Position numbers and translations under genes: made by a program. Source: HXMU1420-13 sp965229525 (GTDB taxonomy: Bacteria; Bacteroidota; Rhodothermia; Balneolales; Balneolaceae). Taken from it: a DNA stretch of 64,000 nt. The notes beneath the pieces are model-generated. The model ran no database searches. It was not told the origin of the DNA and was given only the letters and a program-made list of their open reading frames with translations. Location: the NCBI GenBank assembly GCA_965229525.1, contig OZ245886.1, forward strand, positions 496,001-560,000, written 5' to 3'. The stretch's first letter is position 1; each line of letters opens with the position of its first letter. Below are positions 1 through 8,222 of the stretch, piece after piece.

Positions 1-991
1 CAATTGAAGATTCATTTACTCCAACTTCATTTGGATCTATAATTTCATACGTCTCGCGAGATTTAATTACTCCATCTTGATGGATTCCGGAAGAATGTGC
101 AAAGGCATTTGCTCCAACAATCGCCTTGTTTGCCTGTACCGGCATCCTCATTTTTGTGGATACCAATTCACTCATTCCTTTGAGACAGCGTGAATTAATT
201 CCTGTGTCGTACATCAAGTCACTGTGTTGGCGCATAATCATCACAACTTCTTCAAGAGATGCGTTACCTGCTCTTTCACCAATTCCGTTTATGGTACACT
301 CTATTTGACCAGCCCCGTTTACAACTCCAGCAATAGAATTTGCTGTTGCCAAACCAAGATCATTATGGCAGTGTGTTGAAATCGTTGCTTTTTCGATTCC
401 TTTCACATTTTCCATCAAAAATTTAATCTTCTCACCATACTGCCAGGGTAAACAATATCCAGTGGTATCCGGAATATTTACAACCGTCGCTCCGGCAGCT
501 ATTGCTGCTTCAATAACTTTAGCTAGATATACATTATCAGTTCTTCCAGCGTCCTCTGCATAGAACTCTACATCTTCTACAAACTTCTTGGCAAACCGGA
601 CAGCAGCCACACCACGCTCAAGTACTTTTTCGGGGGTACTCTTGAGTTTATCGTAGACGTGGCTGTCTGATGTTCCAATTCCGGTATGAATTCGAGGACG
701 AGCAGCTCCTTCCAATGCCTGAGCTGCTACTTCGATGTCTTTCTCAACAGCGCGAGAAAGTGCGCAAACTGTAGTATTCTTAATGATATTGGCAATTTTG
801 TTTACTGAATAGAAATCGCCAGGACTAGAAATAGGAAAACCAACTTCCATCACATCCACACCTAGAGCTTCCAGGGCCAATGCTACTTCTATCTTCTCAT
901 CAGTATTAAGCTGGCAACCGGGAACCTGTTCCCCATCGCGCAAAGTAGTATCGAATATTTGGATGCGTTTATTTGGCATTGGTCTAATCAT
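1..991 (-). CDS. leuA: 2-isopropylmalate synthase, N-terminal part (runs off left edge)
   Basis: This enzyme condenses acetyl-CoA with 2-oxoisovalerate, the first committed step to leucine. Only about 330 N-terminal residues of a usual ~500 are in the window, and the frame is open to the edge. Reading the minus strand shows DTTLRDGEQ at residues 14-22 (entrance of the HMGL-like TIM barrel), HCHNDLG near residue 206 (metal binding) and NGIGERAGN near 232. ATG 991 is taken as start; an in-frame ATG at 979 is about as good, since neither has a clear Shine-Dalgarno. The gene is divergent from the helical-repeat gene at 1184 and lies 2 kb from ilvDBNC, which fits a branched-chain amino-acid locus. 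A citramalate or homocitrate synthase is less likely given that context. No frameshift is seen. Confidence 0.93.
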   Translation of the reverse strand, partial: MIRPMPNKRIQIFDTTLRDGEQVPGCQLNTDEKIEVALALEALGVDVMEVGFPISSPGDFYSVNKIANIIKNTTVCALSRAVEKDIEVAAQALEGAARPRIHTGIGTSDSHVYDKLKSTPEKVLERGVAAVRFAKKFVEDVEFYAEDAGRTDNVYLAKVIEAAIAAGATVVNIPDTTGYCLPWQYGEKIKFLMENVKGIEKATISTHCHNDLGLATANSIAGVVNGAGQIECTINGIGERAGNASLEEVVMIMRQHSDLMYDTGINSRCLKGMSELVSTKMRMPVQANKAIVGANAFAHSSGIHQDGVIKSRETYEIIDPNEVGVNESSI

Positions 992-999
992 TTCTAATT

Positions 1000-1083
1000 T
1001 TAAATCATCATCACTACAGTTTTTGTGTAAGTGATTGTCGCAGAAATTAGAGGCACTCTTAAATTTTCTGAAACCGCAATCAT
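1000..1083 (-). CDS. candidate 27-residue upstream ORF / leader peptide of leuA
   Basis: A 27-codon ORF starts at ATG 1083 and stops 8 bases before the leuA ATG. It encodes MIAVSENLRVPLISA followed by TITYTKTVVMMI, with ten Ile/Val/Leu residues. A GGAGG lies 12 bases before its ATG, one of the few good Shine-Dalgarno sequences near here. Its last third is inside a strong hairpin. No U-run terminator follows, so any control would be translational coupling rather than classical attenuation. It may be a chance ORF. Confidence 0.35.
   Translation of the reverse strand: MIAVSENLRVPLISATITYTKTVVMMI
1010..1035 (-). promoter_or_regulatory. hairpin / inverted repeat just before leuA
   Basis: The arms ATCACT+ACA (1010-1018) and TGT+a+AGTGAT (1026-1035) pair perfectly except for one bulged base, around a 7-base loop. 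In leuA mRNA this is a 9-bp hairpin ending about 19 bases before the start codon. It could be an RNA control element or a protein-binding palindrome. The function is inferred; only the pairing is seen. Confidence 0.4.
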
Positions 1084-1183
1084 TTTATATTACAACCTCC
1101 AAATTCTCAGACCGAATCGCTCAATTTTTCTAACTCGCTTATTTTATTACTGATGAGTCCTGTAGTCAGTAAATTTTCCTACA

Positions 1184-2719
1184 ATGGCCAACCAACCAAA
1201 TGATCATTTATACCAGCTGATAAAATCGCTCACAAAAGCGGAAAAGCGCAGTTTTAAGATATATGCAACCAGAACGAGTTCCTCTGACGCGAAGTTTATT
1301 CAGTTGTTTGATGCTATTGATAAGGCCAAAGAATACGATGAAGAGCTCATTTTTTCGAAGATTACCGACTTGAAAAAAGTGCAGCTTTCCAATCTTAAAG
1401 CCCATCTTTATAAGCAAATTCTATTGAGCCTTCGACTGAATTATGTGAATCACAATATTGATATACAGCTTAGAGAACAAATTGACTATGCTCGGATACT
1501 TTATGACAAAGGCTTGTACAAACAAAGCCTGAAAATTCTGGATAAAGCAAAACTTCAGTCGTCGCAGAACCACAGAATTACATTGACAGCAGAAATTCTG
1601 GGATTTGAGAAGTTGATTGAGTCCCAATACATCACCCGTAGTTTACGAAACCGAGCCGACCAGCTTATTGAAGAAGCAGAGAATACAGTAAAATCGGTTG
1701 ATCGATATCATGCCCTTTCAAACTTATCACTCAGACTCTATGGAATCTACATAAAGGCCGGACATGTTCGTAGTGAACGTGATTTCGACATCACAAAGAA
1801 GTTCTTCGACAGAACCTTAGGTGATATTGATTTATCCGATTTAAGCTTTTTCGATGAACTTTATCTCAATGTATCCTATGCCTGGTACAGTTTGATTGTT
1901 CAGGATTTTTTAATGCAGTACCGATATGCACGAAAATGGGTGGAGTTATTTCAGAAAAATCCAGATATGCTTGCTTTGGAATCAATCTGGTATCTAAAAG
2001 GGCTACATGTATTACTCGAAGCCTTATTCATTCTTGGCCATCGCGAGAAGCATGCAGAAGTAGTTAAACAACTTGAGGAGTTTGTTGAAAACCCACCAGG
2101 TAGAGTTAATGAAAATCTAGAGACTTTGGGTTTTCAATACTACTACACAGGGTTGATCAACTCTTATTTTATGACCGGTCGGTTTACAGAAGGTTTATCT
2201 ATTGTACCGAAATTGGAAAAAGAGATCGAGAAGTTTCAGTATCGAATAGATCCACATCGTATTCTCGTTTTTTATTATAAGATCGCCTGTTTGTATTTCG
2301 GTGCAGGGAAAGTGAAGACTTCAATCACTTACCTAAATAAGATCATCAACTATCCTGATCCTCGATTAAGAGAAGACATTCATTGCTTTGCAAGGATTTT
2401 AAGCCTAATCGCACATTTTGAGTTAGGTAATCAGAGTCTGGTCGAATATCAGGTTAGATCCACGTATAGATTCATACGAAAGATGAATGATCTGAATTCG
2501 GTGCAGGAAGAAATCTTGAAATTTCTGAGAAACTTAAGTTCTGTTGAACCTGATTATTTGAAGAAAGAATTCGTGAAATTGCGAGATCGACTCATTGAAA
2601 TCCAGAATCAACCGTATCAACGAAGAGCGTTTTTATACTTGGACATCATAGGTTGGCTAGAATCAAAAATTGAAGAAAAACCCGTCCAGGATATCATTCA
2701 ACAACGATCTAGTCGCTAA
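1184..2719 (+). CDS. conserved all-helical repeat protein of unknown function
   Basis: A 511-residue protein with no signal peptide or membrane segment, built almost wholly of amphipathic helices in a TPR-like rhythm. The N-terminus (LYQLIKSLTKAEKRSFKIYA, residues 9-28) matches what I know as the opening of a widespread but uncharacterised cytoplasmic family in Bacteroidota. Basic residues are frequent throughout. It starts at ATG 1184, has no obvious Shine-Dalgarno, and is followed 257 bases later by the ilv leader. It may be monocistronic. The function is unknown and no catalytic motif is visible. Confidence 0.8.
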   Translation: MANQPNDHLYQLIKSLTKAEKRSFKIYATRTSSSDAKFIQLFDAIDKAKEYDEELIFSKITDLKKVQLSNLKAHLYKQILLSLRLNYVNHNIDIQLREQIDYARILYDKGLYKQSLKILDKAKLQSSQNHRITLTAEILGFEKLIESQYITRSLRNRADQLIEEAENTVKSVDRYHALSNLSLRLYGIYIKAGHVRSERDFDITKKFFDRTLGDIDLSDLSFFDELYLNVSYAWYSLIVQDFLMQYRYARKWVELFQKNPDMLALESIWYLKGLHVLLEALFILGHREKHAEVVKQLEEFVENPPGRVNENLETLGFQYYYTGLINSYFMTGRFTEGLSIVPKLEKEIEKFQYRIDPHRILVFYYKIACLYFGAGKVKTSITYLNKIINYPDPRLREDIHCFARILSLIAHFELGNQSLVEYQVRSTYRFIRKMNDLNSVQEEILKFLRNLSSVEPDYLKKEFVKLRDRLIEIQNQPYQRRAFLYLDIIGWLESKIEEKPVQDIIQQRSSR

Positions 2720-2831
2720 AATAGTCCAAATGGTTCAGTTGGCCATCCCATTTTGATTGATAATTTATCATAGTAAGTATTGCGATTTCTATATAAAGGC
2801 CGTTTTTTTGATCCACAATAATCATTCACTC

Positions 2832-2909
2832 ATGTTTAACTCTGTCATTCCTGTGGTCATTATTAGCGTGATTGGTAAAGACAACCAACCCGGGAATGCT
2901 TTGTGTTAA
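2832..2909 (+). CDS. ilv leader peptide (attenuator peptide)
   Basis: A 25-codon ORF just before ilvD. Residues 5-14 read VIPVVIISVI, so eight of ten consecutive codons are Val or Ile, the end products of the downstream operon. The peptide ends GKDNQPGNALC and then TAA at 2907. It overlaps RNA segments that can fold in mutually exclusive ways with the terminator at 2929-2960 (see findings). The composition resembles the enterobacterial IlvL peptide. Initiation at ATG 2832 has no Shine-Dalgarno, which is usual in this genome. The codon content, position and alternative pairings together make this a confident regulatory peptide. Confidence 0.85.
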   Translation: MFNSVIPVVIISVIGKDNQPGNALC

Positions 2910-2938
2910 AATCATAGAACTACAATTTAAGCCTTCCC
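2892..2938 (+). promoter_or_regulatory. antiterminator pairing of the ilv attenuator
   Basis: GGGAATGCTT (2892-2901, at the end of the leader ORF) can pair with AAGCCTTCCC (2929-2938), giving nine base pairs with one internal T/C mismatch. The second strand is the left arm of the terminator, so the two structures exclude each other. The first strand is also claimed by CATTCC (2846-2851, inside the Val/Ile codons) through GGAATG (2893-2898), which gives the competing early hairpin. Confidence 0.8.
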
Positions 2939-2960
2939 TGAATCGGAAGGCTTTTTTTTT
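2929..2960 (+). terminator. ilv attenuator terminator
   Basis: The stem AAGCCTTCC / GGAAGGCTT (9 bp) has a 7-base loop and runs into a tract of nine T. It sits 19 bases after the leader-peptide stop and 16 bases before the ilvD ATG. A strong intrinsic terminator directly in front of a biosynthetic operon only makes sense as a conditional one. Confidence 0.9.
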
Positions 2961-2976
2961 GGGCTAGAAACATTAG

Positions 2977-4656
2977 ATGGCGGACTTAAATAAATACAGC
3001 AAACAAATTACTCAAGACGGCTCACAACCAGCCGCACAAGCAATGCTTCATGCATTGGGACTTAGCGATGAAGCACTTGGAAAACCACTTGTTGGCATAG
3101 CAAGCACCGGTTATGAAGGGAACCCATGTAACATGCATTTGAACGATTTAGCCGTTCATGTTAAACGTGGGGTGAATCTTGCAAATCAAACAGGGCTTAT
3201 TTTTAATACCATTGGAATAAGTGATGGAATATCGATGGGAACACCAGGAATGCGATATTCCCTTCCATCTAGAGATTTAATTGCAGATTCAATGGAATCT
3301 GTAGTTGCAGGAATGAGCTACGATGCCATGGTTGCCATTGTAGGCTGTGATAAGAACATGCCTGGGGCTGTAATGGCTATGCTTCGTTTAAATCGACCGG
3401 CAATTATGGTGTATGGTGGGACAATAGCTCCTGGTTATCATAATGGGCAAAAACTGGATGTTGTTTCAGCATTTGAAGCCTGGGGACAAAAAGTTTCCGG
3501 TTCTATCGACGATCAGGAATTCAAAGACATTGTAATGAATGCTTGTCCGGGGCCAGGCGCCTGCGGCGGAATGTACACTGCCAATACGATGGCTTCTGCC
3601 ATAGAAGCGATGGGTTTAACCTTACCATACAATGCTTCGAATCCGGCAAACGGCGTAGAGAAAGTTATAGAATGTGAAGCAGTTGGTGCACCCCTTTATC
3701 GATTGCTTGAACAGGATCTTAAACCACGTGACATCCTTACTAAGAAAGCAATGGTAAATGCTTTTCGCTTAATCACGGTTTTGGGTGGATCAACAAATGC
3801 AGTACTTCATCTTCTTGCCATAGCAAAAACAGCCGAAATAGAATTCACACTAAATGATTTTCAAAAAATCTCTGATGAAACTCCATTTCTAGGTGATTTA
3901 AAACCAAGTGGAAAATATGTGATGGAAGATCTTCACAATGTGGGTGGAATTCCTGCTGTGATGAAGTTCATGTTAGAAAATGACATGCTTCATGGTGATT
4001 GCATGACCGTAACCGGAAAAACCATTGCTGAAAATCTAGCTGAAGTCGATGGGCTAGAACTTGGGCAAGATGTCATCCGACCTACAAATCAGCCTATCAA
4101 AGAAAACGGACATATTCAGATTTTATATGGAAACCTTGCTGAAGAAGGCGCTGTAGCCAAAATCACAGGTAAAGAAGGGGTTCGGTTTAGTGGACCTGCA
4201 CGCGTTTTTAATTCCGAAGAAGAAGCCAACGAAGGCATCAAAAACGGAAAAGTTGAGAAAGGTGAGGTAATAATTATCCGCTATGTTGGTCCAAAAGGTG
4301 GCCCAGGTATGCCTGAAATGCTAAAACCTACCTCAGCAATCATGGGTGCCGGACTTGGCAAGGATGTTGCTTTAATCACAGACGGACGCTTCTCCGGTGG
4401 TTCGCATGGCTTCGTTGTAGGGCATGTAACTCCTGAGGCGCAGGTTGGCGGAAATATTGCATTGGTAGAAGATGGCGATATGATCCGCATTGATGCTGAA
4501 TCAAATGAAATTGAAGTGGACTTAACCGCTGAAGAATTGAAACAAAGAAAATCTAAATGGACAGAACCTTCATTGAAAGCTTCATCAGGCGCATTATATA
4601 AATATGCCAGAACGGTGAGCTCTGCCTCTGAAGGTTGTGTAACCGACGAGTTTTAA
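2977..4656 (+). CDS. ilvD: dihydroxy-acid dehydratase
   Basis: Dehydrates 2,3-dihydroxy-isovalerate and -methylvalerate to the 2-oxo acids, the third common step of valine and isoleucine synthesis. The 559 residues are normal for the IlvD/Edd family. The cluster-binding cysteines are visible at C51 (GNPCN), C123 (GCDKNMPG) and C195 (CPGPGACGGMYTANTM), and GRFSGGSHGFVVGH carries the catalytic serine region near residue 470. ATG 2977 follows the attenuator terminator by 16 bases. It is the first structural gene of ilvDBNC, and the next start is 16 bases after its stop. Expression is expected to depend on Val/Ile supply through the leader. Confidence 0.97.
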   Translation: MADLNKYSKQITQDGSQPAAQAMLHALGLSDEALGKPLVGIASTGYEGNPCNMHLNDLAVHVKRGVNLANQTGLIFNTIGISDGISMGTPGMRYSLPSRDLIADSMESVVAGMSYDAMVAIVGCDKNMPGAVMAMLRLNRPAIMVYGGTIAPGYHNGQKLDVVSAFEAWGQKVSGSIDDQEFKDIVMNACPGPGACGGMYTANTMASAIEAMGLTLPYNASNPANGVEKVIECEAVGAPLYRLLEQDLKPRDILTKKAMVNAFRLITVLGGSTNAVLHLLAIAKTAEIEFTLNDFQKISDETPFLGDLKPSGKYVMEDLHNVGGIPAVMKFMLENDMLHGDCMTVTGKTIAENLAEVDGLELGQDVIRPTNQPIKENGHIQILYGNLAEEGAVAKITGKEGVRFSGPARVFNSEEEANEGIKNGKVEKGEVIIIRYVGPKGGPGMPEMLKPTSAIMGAGLGKDVALITDGRFSGGSHGFVVGHVTPEAQVGGNIALVEDGDMIRIDAESNEIEVDLTAEELKQRKSKWTEPSLKASSGALYKYARTVSSASEGCVTDEF

Positions 4657-4672
4657 AATCAGGTACAGACCA

Positions 4673-6412
4673 ATGGAAACAGTCGATACCCCAGCAAAAA
4701 AACAAGAGACAAAAACTAAAACAACTGAACGTATCACAGGTGCTGATGCTGTCGTTCGAATTCTTCTTGAAGAAAGTGTTGATTTAGTCTTTGGTTATCC
4801 CGGTGGAGCAATAATGCCTGTGTATGACTCTTTGTATGATTATCAGGAAAAGATTCACCATGTGCTCGCAAGACATGAACAAGGTGCAACACATGCCGCA
4901 CAGGGTTATGCCCGTGCATCAGGAAAAGTGGGTGTTTGTTTGGCAACTTCAGGTCCTGGTGCAACTAATTTGATCACTGGTTTAGCAGATGCCCAAATCG
5001 ATTCTACGCCGATGGTTTGTATCACGGGCCAGGTTCCTTCTGCCCTTTTAGGATCGGACGCATTTCAGGAAACCGATGTGATTGGTATCTCGATGCCTGT
5101 TACAAAATGGAATTATCAGGTTACACGTGCAGAAGAAATTCCTGGTGCATTGGCTAAAGCATTTTATATCGCTCGCTCTGGTAGACCTGGGCCCGTTTTA
5201 GTTGACATCACCAAAGATGCCCAGTTTCAGGAATTTGATTACAGCTATGAAAAGTGTACCTCTGTTCGCAGTTACATTCCTGTTCCAAAACTGGATCTAA
5301 CCAAAGTTGAAGAAGCGGCAGAACTCATCAATAATGCAAAAAGACCATATATTTTATTTGGTCAGGGTGTGATTTTGGGACATGCTGAAACGGAGTTTAA
5401 GACCTTCATTGAAAAAACGGGCATACCATCTGCGTGGACGATAATGGGGCTTTCTGCTTTAGAAACCGATCATCCTTTAAATGTTGGGATGTTAGGCATG
5501 CACGGAAATTATGGACCGAATTTGCTCACCAACGAATGTGACGTACTGATTGCAATCGGGATGCGATTTGATGATCGTGTGACTGGAAATCTCAGTAAAT
5601 ATGCGAAGCAGGCAAAAGTCATCCACCTTGAAATTGATCCTGCTGAAATCGACAAAAATGTAAAGACAGATGTTGCGGTATTGGGGGATTGTAAAGAATC
5701 ACTTACCGAACTGATCAAACGAGTTGAACCGAAATCTCATGATGCGTGGCTTCAACGTTTCCGTGATTGTGATGCAATGGAACAGGAAAAAGTCATTCAG
5801 GACGAACTACATCCTAATTCTGAAATCCTCACTATGGGCGAAGTGATTCGGATCATCAATGAAAAAACAGGTGGCGATGCCATTCTTGTAACTGATGTTG
5901 GGCAACATCAAATGGTTGCCTGCCGATATACGAAATTCACTCAATCGAAGAGCAACATAACCTCAGGTGGACTTGGAACCATGGGTTTCGGGCTTCCCGC
6001 AGGTTTGGGTGCAGCTTTAGGAGCTCCAGATCGAACGGTTGTTGCAGTAATTGGTGACGGAGGTTTACAAATGACCATCCAGGAATTTGCTACTATTTAT
6101 CAAACACAGGCTAAAGTGAAGGTTTTATTGCTCAATAATGAGTTTCTTGGTATGGTGCGGCAGTGGCAACAACTGTTTTTTGATAAGAGATATTCATCAA
6201 CGGAAATGATAAACCCGGATTTCCAGACCATTGCCAAAGGATATTACATCCCGACAAATAAAGTGACTGAACGTGATCAATTGGAAAATGCTATTTCGGA
6301 GTTCATCGATCATGATGGGGCTTACTTCCTTGAGGTGATGGTAGGAAAAGAAAATAATGTATTCCCGATGGTGCCAAGTGGTTCGGGTGTAGCAGAAATC
6401 AGATTGGAGTGA
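4673..6412 (+). CDS. ilvB: acetolactate synthase, large (catalytic) subunit
   Basis: A thiamine-diphosphate enzyme that makes 2-acetolactate or 2-aceto-2-hydroxybutyrate from pyruvate. The 579 residues fit the biosynthetic AHAS family. The activating glutamate is E69 in ARHEQGATHAAQGYA, SGPGATN follows, and the ThDP/Mg motif GDGG...NNEF is near residues 462-490. The first 20 residues are a polar extension before ITGADAVVRIL. The regulatory subunit gene starts 4 bases after its stop, as expected for AHAS rather than a catabolic acetolactate synthase. Confidence 0.97.
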   Translation: METVDTPAKKQETKTKTTERITGADAVVRILLEESVDLVFGYPGGAIMPVYDSLYDYQEKIHHVLARHEQGATHAAQGYARASGKVGVCLATSGPGATNLITGLADAQIDSTPMVCITGQVPSALLGSDAFQETDVIGISMPVTKWNYQVTRAEEIPGALAKAFYIARSGRPGPVLVDITKDAQFQEFDYSYEKCTSVRSYIPVPKLDLTKVEEAAELINNAKRPYILFGQGVILGHAETEFKTFIEKTGIPSAWTIMGLSALETDHPLNVGMLGMHGNYGPNLLTNECDVLIAIGMRFDDRVTGNLSKYAKQAKVIHLEIDPAEIDKNVKTDVAVLGDCKESLTELIKRVEPKSHDAWLQRFRDCDAMEQEKVIQDELHPNSEILTMGEVIRIINEKTGGDAILVTDVGQHQMVACRYTKFTQSKSNITSGGLGTMGFGLPAGLGAALGAPDRTVVAVIGDGGLQMTIQEFATIYQTQAKVKVLLLNNEFLGMVRQWQQLFFDKRYSSTEMINPDFQTIAKGYYIPTNKVTERDQLENAISEFIDHDGAYFLEVMVGKENNVFPMVPSGSGVAEIRLE

Positions 6413-6416
6413 TGCT

Positions 6417-6950
6417 ATGGATAAACAAGAATTTACCATAATGGCTTACACCGAAGATCAAGTGGGTTTGCTACATCGCATCACTATTATCTTCACAAAG
6501 CGTAAAATTAATATTGAAAGTATTACTGCTTCCGAAAGTGAAATGGATGGTATTTATCGTTTCACGATTGCCGTTACCGAAACTGAAGAATTGGTTGCGA
6601 AAGTAGTAAAACAAATCGAGAAACAAGTTGAAGTACATCGTGCTGCTTATTTCAAGAAACCTCAAGTAGTTCAACAAGAATTAGCATTATATAAAATGGC
6701 AACCGATGCCCTCACTGACGGTGTTGAAGTGGAGCGAATTGTCAGAGAACACAGTGCACGGTTCTTAACCATTGAAAGAGATTTTGTGGTAATTGAGAAG
6801 GCAGGATATCGCCGAGAAGCTTTCGCATTATTCGAGGAATTAAAACCATACGGAATTATCGAATTCGTGCTTTCAGGTAGAGTTGCCGTAGCTAGAAATG
6901 GTTCAAGCATTGGTCGAGAAATGCACGAAGTAATCGAATATAGAAACTGA
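6417..6950 (+). CDS. ilvN: acetolactate synthase, small (regulatory) subunit
   Basis: The regulatory partner of IlvB, which confers valine sensitivity. The 177 residues carry an N-terminal ACT domain (residues ~6-80, TEDQVGLLHRITIIFTKRKI) and a C-terminal ALS small-subunit domain (FLTIERDFVVIEKAGYRREA). The enteric IlvN is shorter; this length matches the IlvH-type long subunit. Only 4 bases separate it from ilvB, which suggests translational coupling. IlvN is used as the symbol, but IlvH would be equally defensible. Confidence 0.95.
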   Translation: MDKQEFTIMAYTEDQVGLLHRITIIFTKRKINIESITASESEMDGIYRFTIAVTETEELVAKVVKQIEKQVEVHRAAYFKKPQVVQQELALYKMATDALTDGVEVERIVREHSARFLTIERDFVVIEKAGYRREAFALFEELKPYGIIEFVLSGRVAVARNGSSIGREMHEVIEYRN

Positions 6951-6989
6951 AAAAATTAACTCTAATAATTAGATAACTAAGCTAGAAAT

Positions 6990-8036
6990 ATGGCAATTTT
7001 AAATTTTGGCGGGGTCGAAGAAACGGTAGTAACTCGTGAGGAATTTCCACTCAAACGAGCTCAAAAGACCCTTGCAGACGAAACAATCGCAATTTTAGGA
7101 TATGGAGTACAAGGTCCGGGACAAGCATTGAATTTGCGAGACAATGGGTTCAACGTGATTGTTGGTCAGCGTAAAGAATCAAAAACATGGGATAAAGCTG
7201 TTGCTGACGGTTGGGTTCCTGGTGAAACCCTTTTCGAACTGGAAGAAGCTTGTGAAAAAGGAACCATACTTCAGTTTTTACTTTCTGATGCTGGTCAGAT
7301 TTCACTTTGGCCAACGGTTAAAAAGCATCTTACTCCTGGTAAAGCATTGTACTTTTCACATGGATTTGGAATAACGTATAAAGAACGTACAGGAATTATC
7401 CCTCCTGATGACGTGGACGTAATTTTAGTAGCACCTAAAGGCTCTGGAACCTCACTAAGACGTATGTTTCTGGAAGGACGTGGACTGAATTCAAGCTTCG
7501 CTATTTTCCAGGATGCCACGGGAAATGCTTTGGATCGTGTAGTTGCTTTAGGAATTGGAGTCGGATCAGGATATTTGTTCGAAACTGATTTCAAACGAGA
7601 AGTATTCTCCGATCTTACTGGGGAACGCGGAACGTTGATGGGAGCTATTCAGGGTATCTTTGCGGCGCAGTATGAAGTACTTCGAGCAAACGGTCATACC
7701 CCTTCTGAAGCTTTCAACGAAACCGTGGAAGAATTAACTCAGTCCCTAATGCCGTTGGTAGCGGAAAACGGTATGGACTGGATGTATGCCAACTGTTCAA
7801 CAACCGCGCAACGTGGAGCTTTGGATTGGTGGAAGAAATTCCGTGATGCAAGCAAACCTGTATTTGAAGAACTCTATGCTGAAGTAGCGGCTGGTAATGA
7901 AGCTCAACGTTCGATCGATTCTAATTCTCAGGAAGATTACCGTGAAAAATTAGAAGAAGAACTCACTGAACTTCGTGAGTCTGAAATGTGGCAGGCTGGT
8001 CAGACAGTGAGGACGCTTAGACCGGAGAATAATTAA
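6990..8036 (+). CDS. ilvC: ketol-acid reductoisomerase, eukaryote-like class I
   Basis: Isomerises and reduces acetohydroxy acids, the second common step of Val/Ile synthesis. The 348-residue length is that of class I KARI. The Rossmann motif is GYGVQGPGQALNLRDNG (37-53) instead of the common bacterial GYGSQGHAHA. R61, K62 and S64 in the following loop suggest NADPH use. Residues such as ILVAPKGSG, the Mg-binding region SDLTGERGTLMG, NGHTPSEAFNETVEE and the end TLRPENN look like fungal Ilv5 as I remember it. It is last in ilvDBNC, followed by two palindromes and a terminator. Confidence 0.96.
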   Translation: MAILNFGGVEETVVTREEFPLKRAQKTLADETIAILGYGVQGPGQALNLRDNGFNVIVGQRKESKTWDKAVADGWVPGETLFELEEACEKGTILQFLLSDAGQISLWPTVKKHLTPGKALYFSHGFGITYKERTGIIPPDDVDVILVAPKGSGTSLRRMFLEGRGLNSSFAIFQDATGNALDRVVALGIGVGSGYLFETDFKREVFSDLTGERGTLMGAIQGIFAAQYEVLRANGHTPSEAFNETVEELTQSLMPLVAENGMDWMYANCSTTAQRGALDWWKKFRDASKPVFEELYAEVAAGNEAQRSIDSNSQEDYREKLEEELTELRESEMWQAGQTVRTLRPENN

Positions 8037-8049
8037 ACACAATATAGTC

Positions 8050-8069
8050 ATCCCTGCGTAGGCAGGGAT
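8050..8069. repeat. REP-like palindrome (copy 1)
   Basis: ATCCCTGC-GTAG-GCAGGGAT is an 8-bp perfect stem with a 4-base loop, 13 bases after ilvC. It is a sibling of the palindrome at 8109. The shape and the CCTGC/GCAGG core match common intergenic palindromes of many bacteria. Confidence 0.7.
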
Positions 8070-8108
8070 CTGGGTTTACTTAAAATCCATATTCCAAATT
8101 TAATCTAG

Positions 8109-8128
8109 ATTCCTGCTTTCGCAGGAAT
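8109..8128. repeat. REP-like palindrome (copy 2)
   Basis: ATTCCTGC-TTTC-GCAGGAAT is an 8-bp perfect stem with a 4-base loop and the same architecture as copy 1 39 bases earlier. The pair may fold in the 3' end of the ilv mRNA. No transposase is nearby. Confidence 0.7.
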
Positions 8129-8153
8129 AACTTTACTTAGTAACAAGAACTTG

Positions 8154-8187
8154 AAAAAGCCTTTCTGAATTCAGAGAGGCTTTTTTA
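8154..8187 (+). terminator. ilvDBNC operon terminator
   Basis: The stem AAAAAGCCTTTCTG / CAGAGAGGCTTTTTT has an AATT loop and one internal mismatch, with U runs on both strands. It lies between ilvC and the convergent kinase-fold gene and may serve both. Confidence 0.8.
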
Positions 8188-8222
8188 TGTCTATGTCATT
8201 GAGGGATACAACAACAAATATT

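Noticed and set aside
126..308. Plus-strand ORF of 60 codons inside leuA
   Set aside because: It lies fully within the clear leuA reading frame on the minus strand, and its translation shows no domain.
7159..7374. 71-codon ORF in another frame of ilvC
   Set aside because: Entirely within ilvC, whose reading frame is certain; no independent start signal.
8041..8130. CRISPR array from the two similar palindromes
   Set aside because: Only two units with different stem sequences and unequal flanks; no regular spacers and no cas gene nearby.
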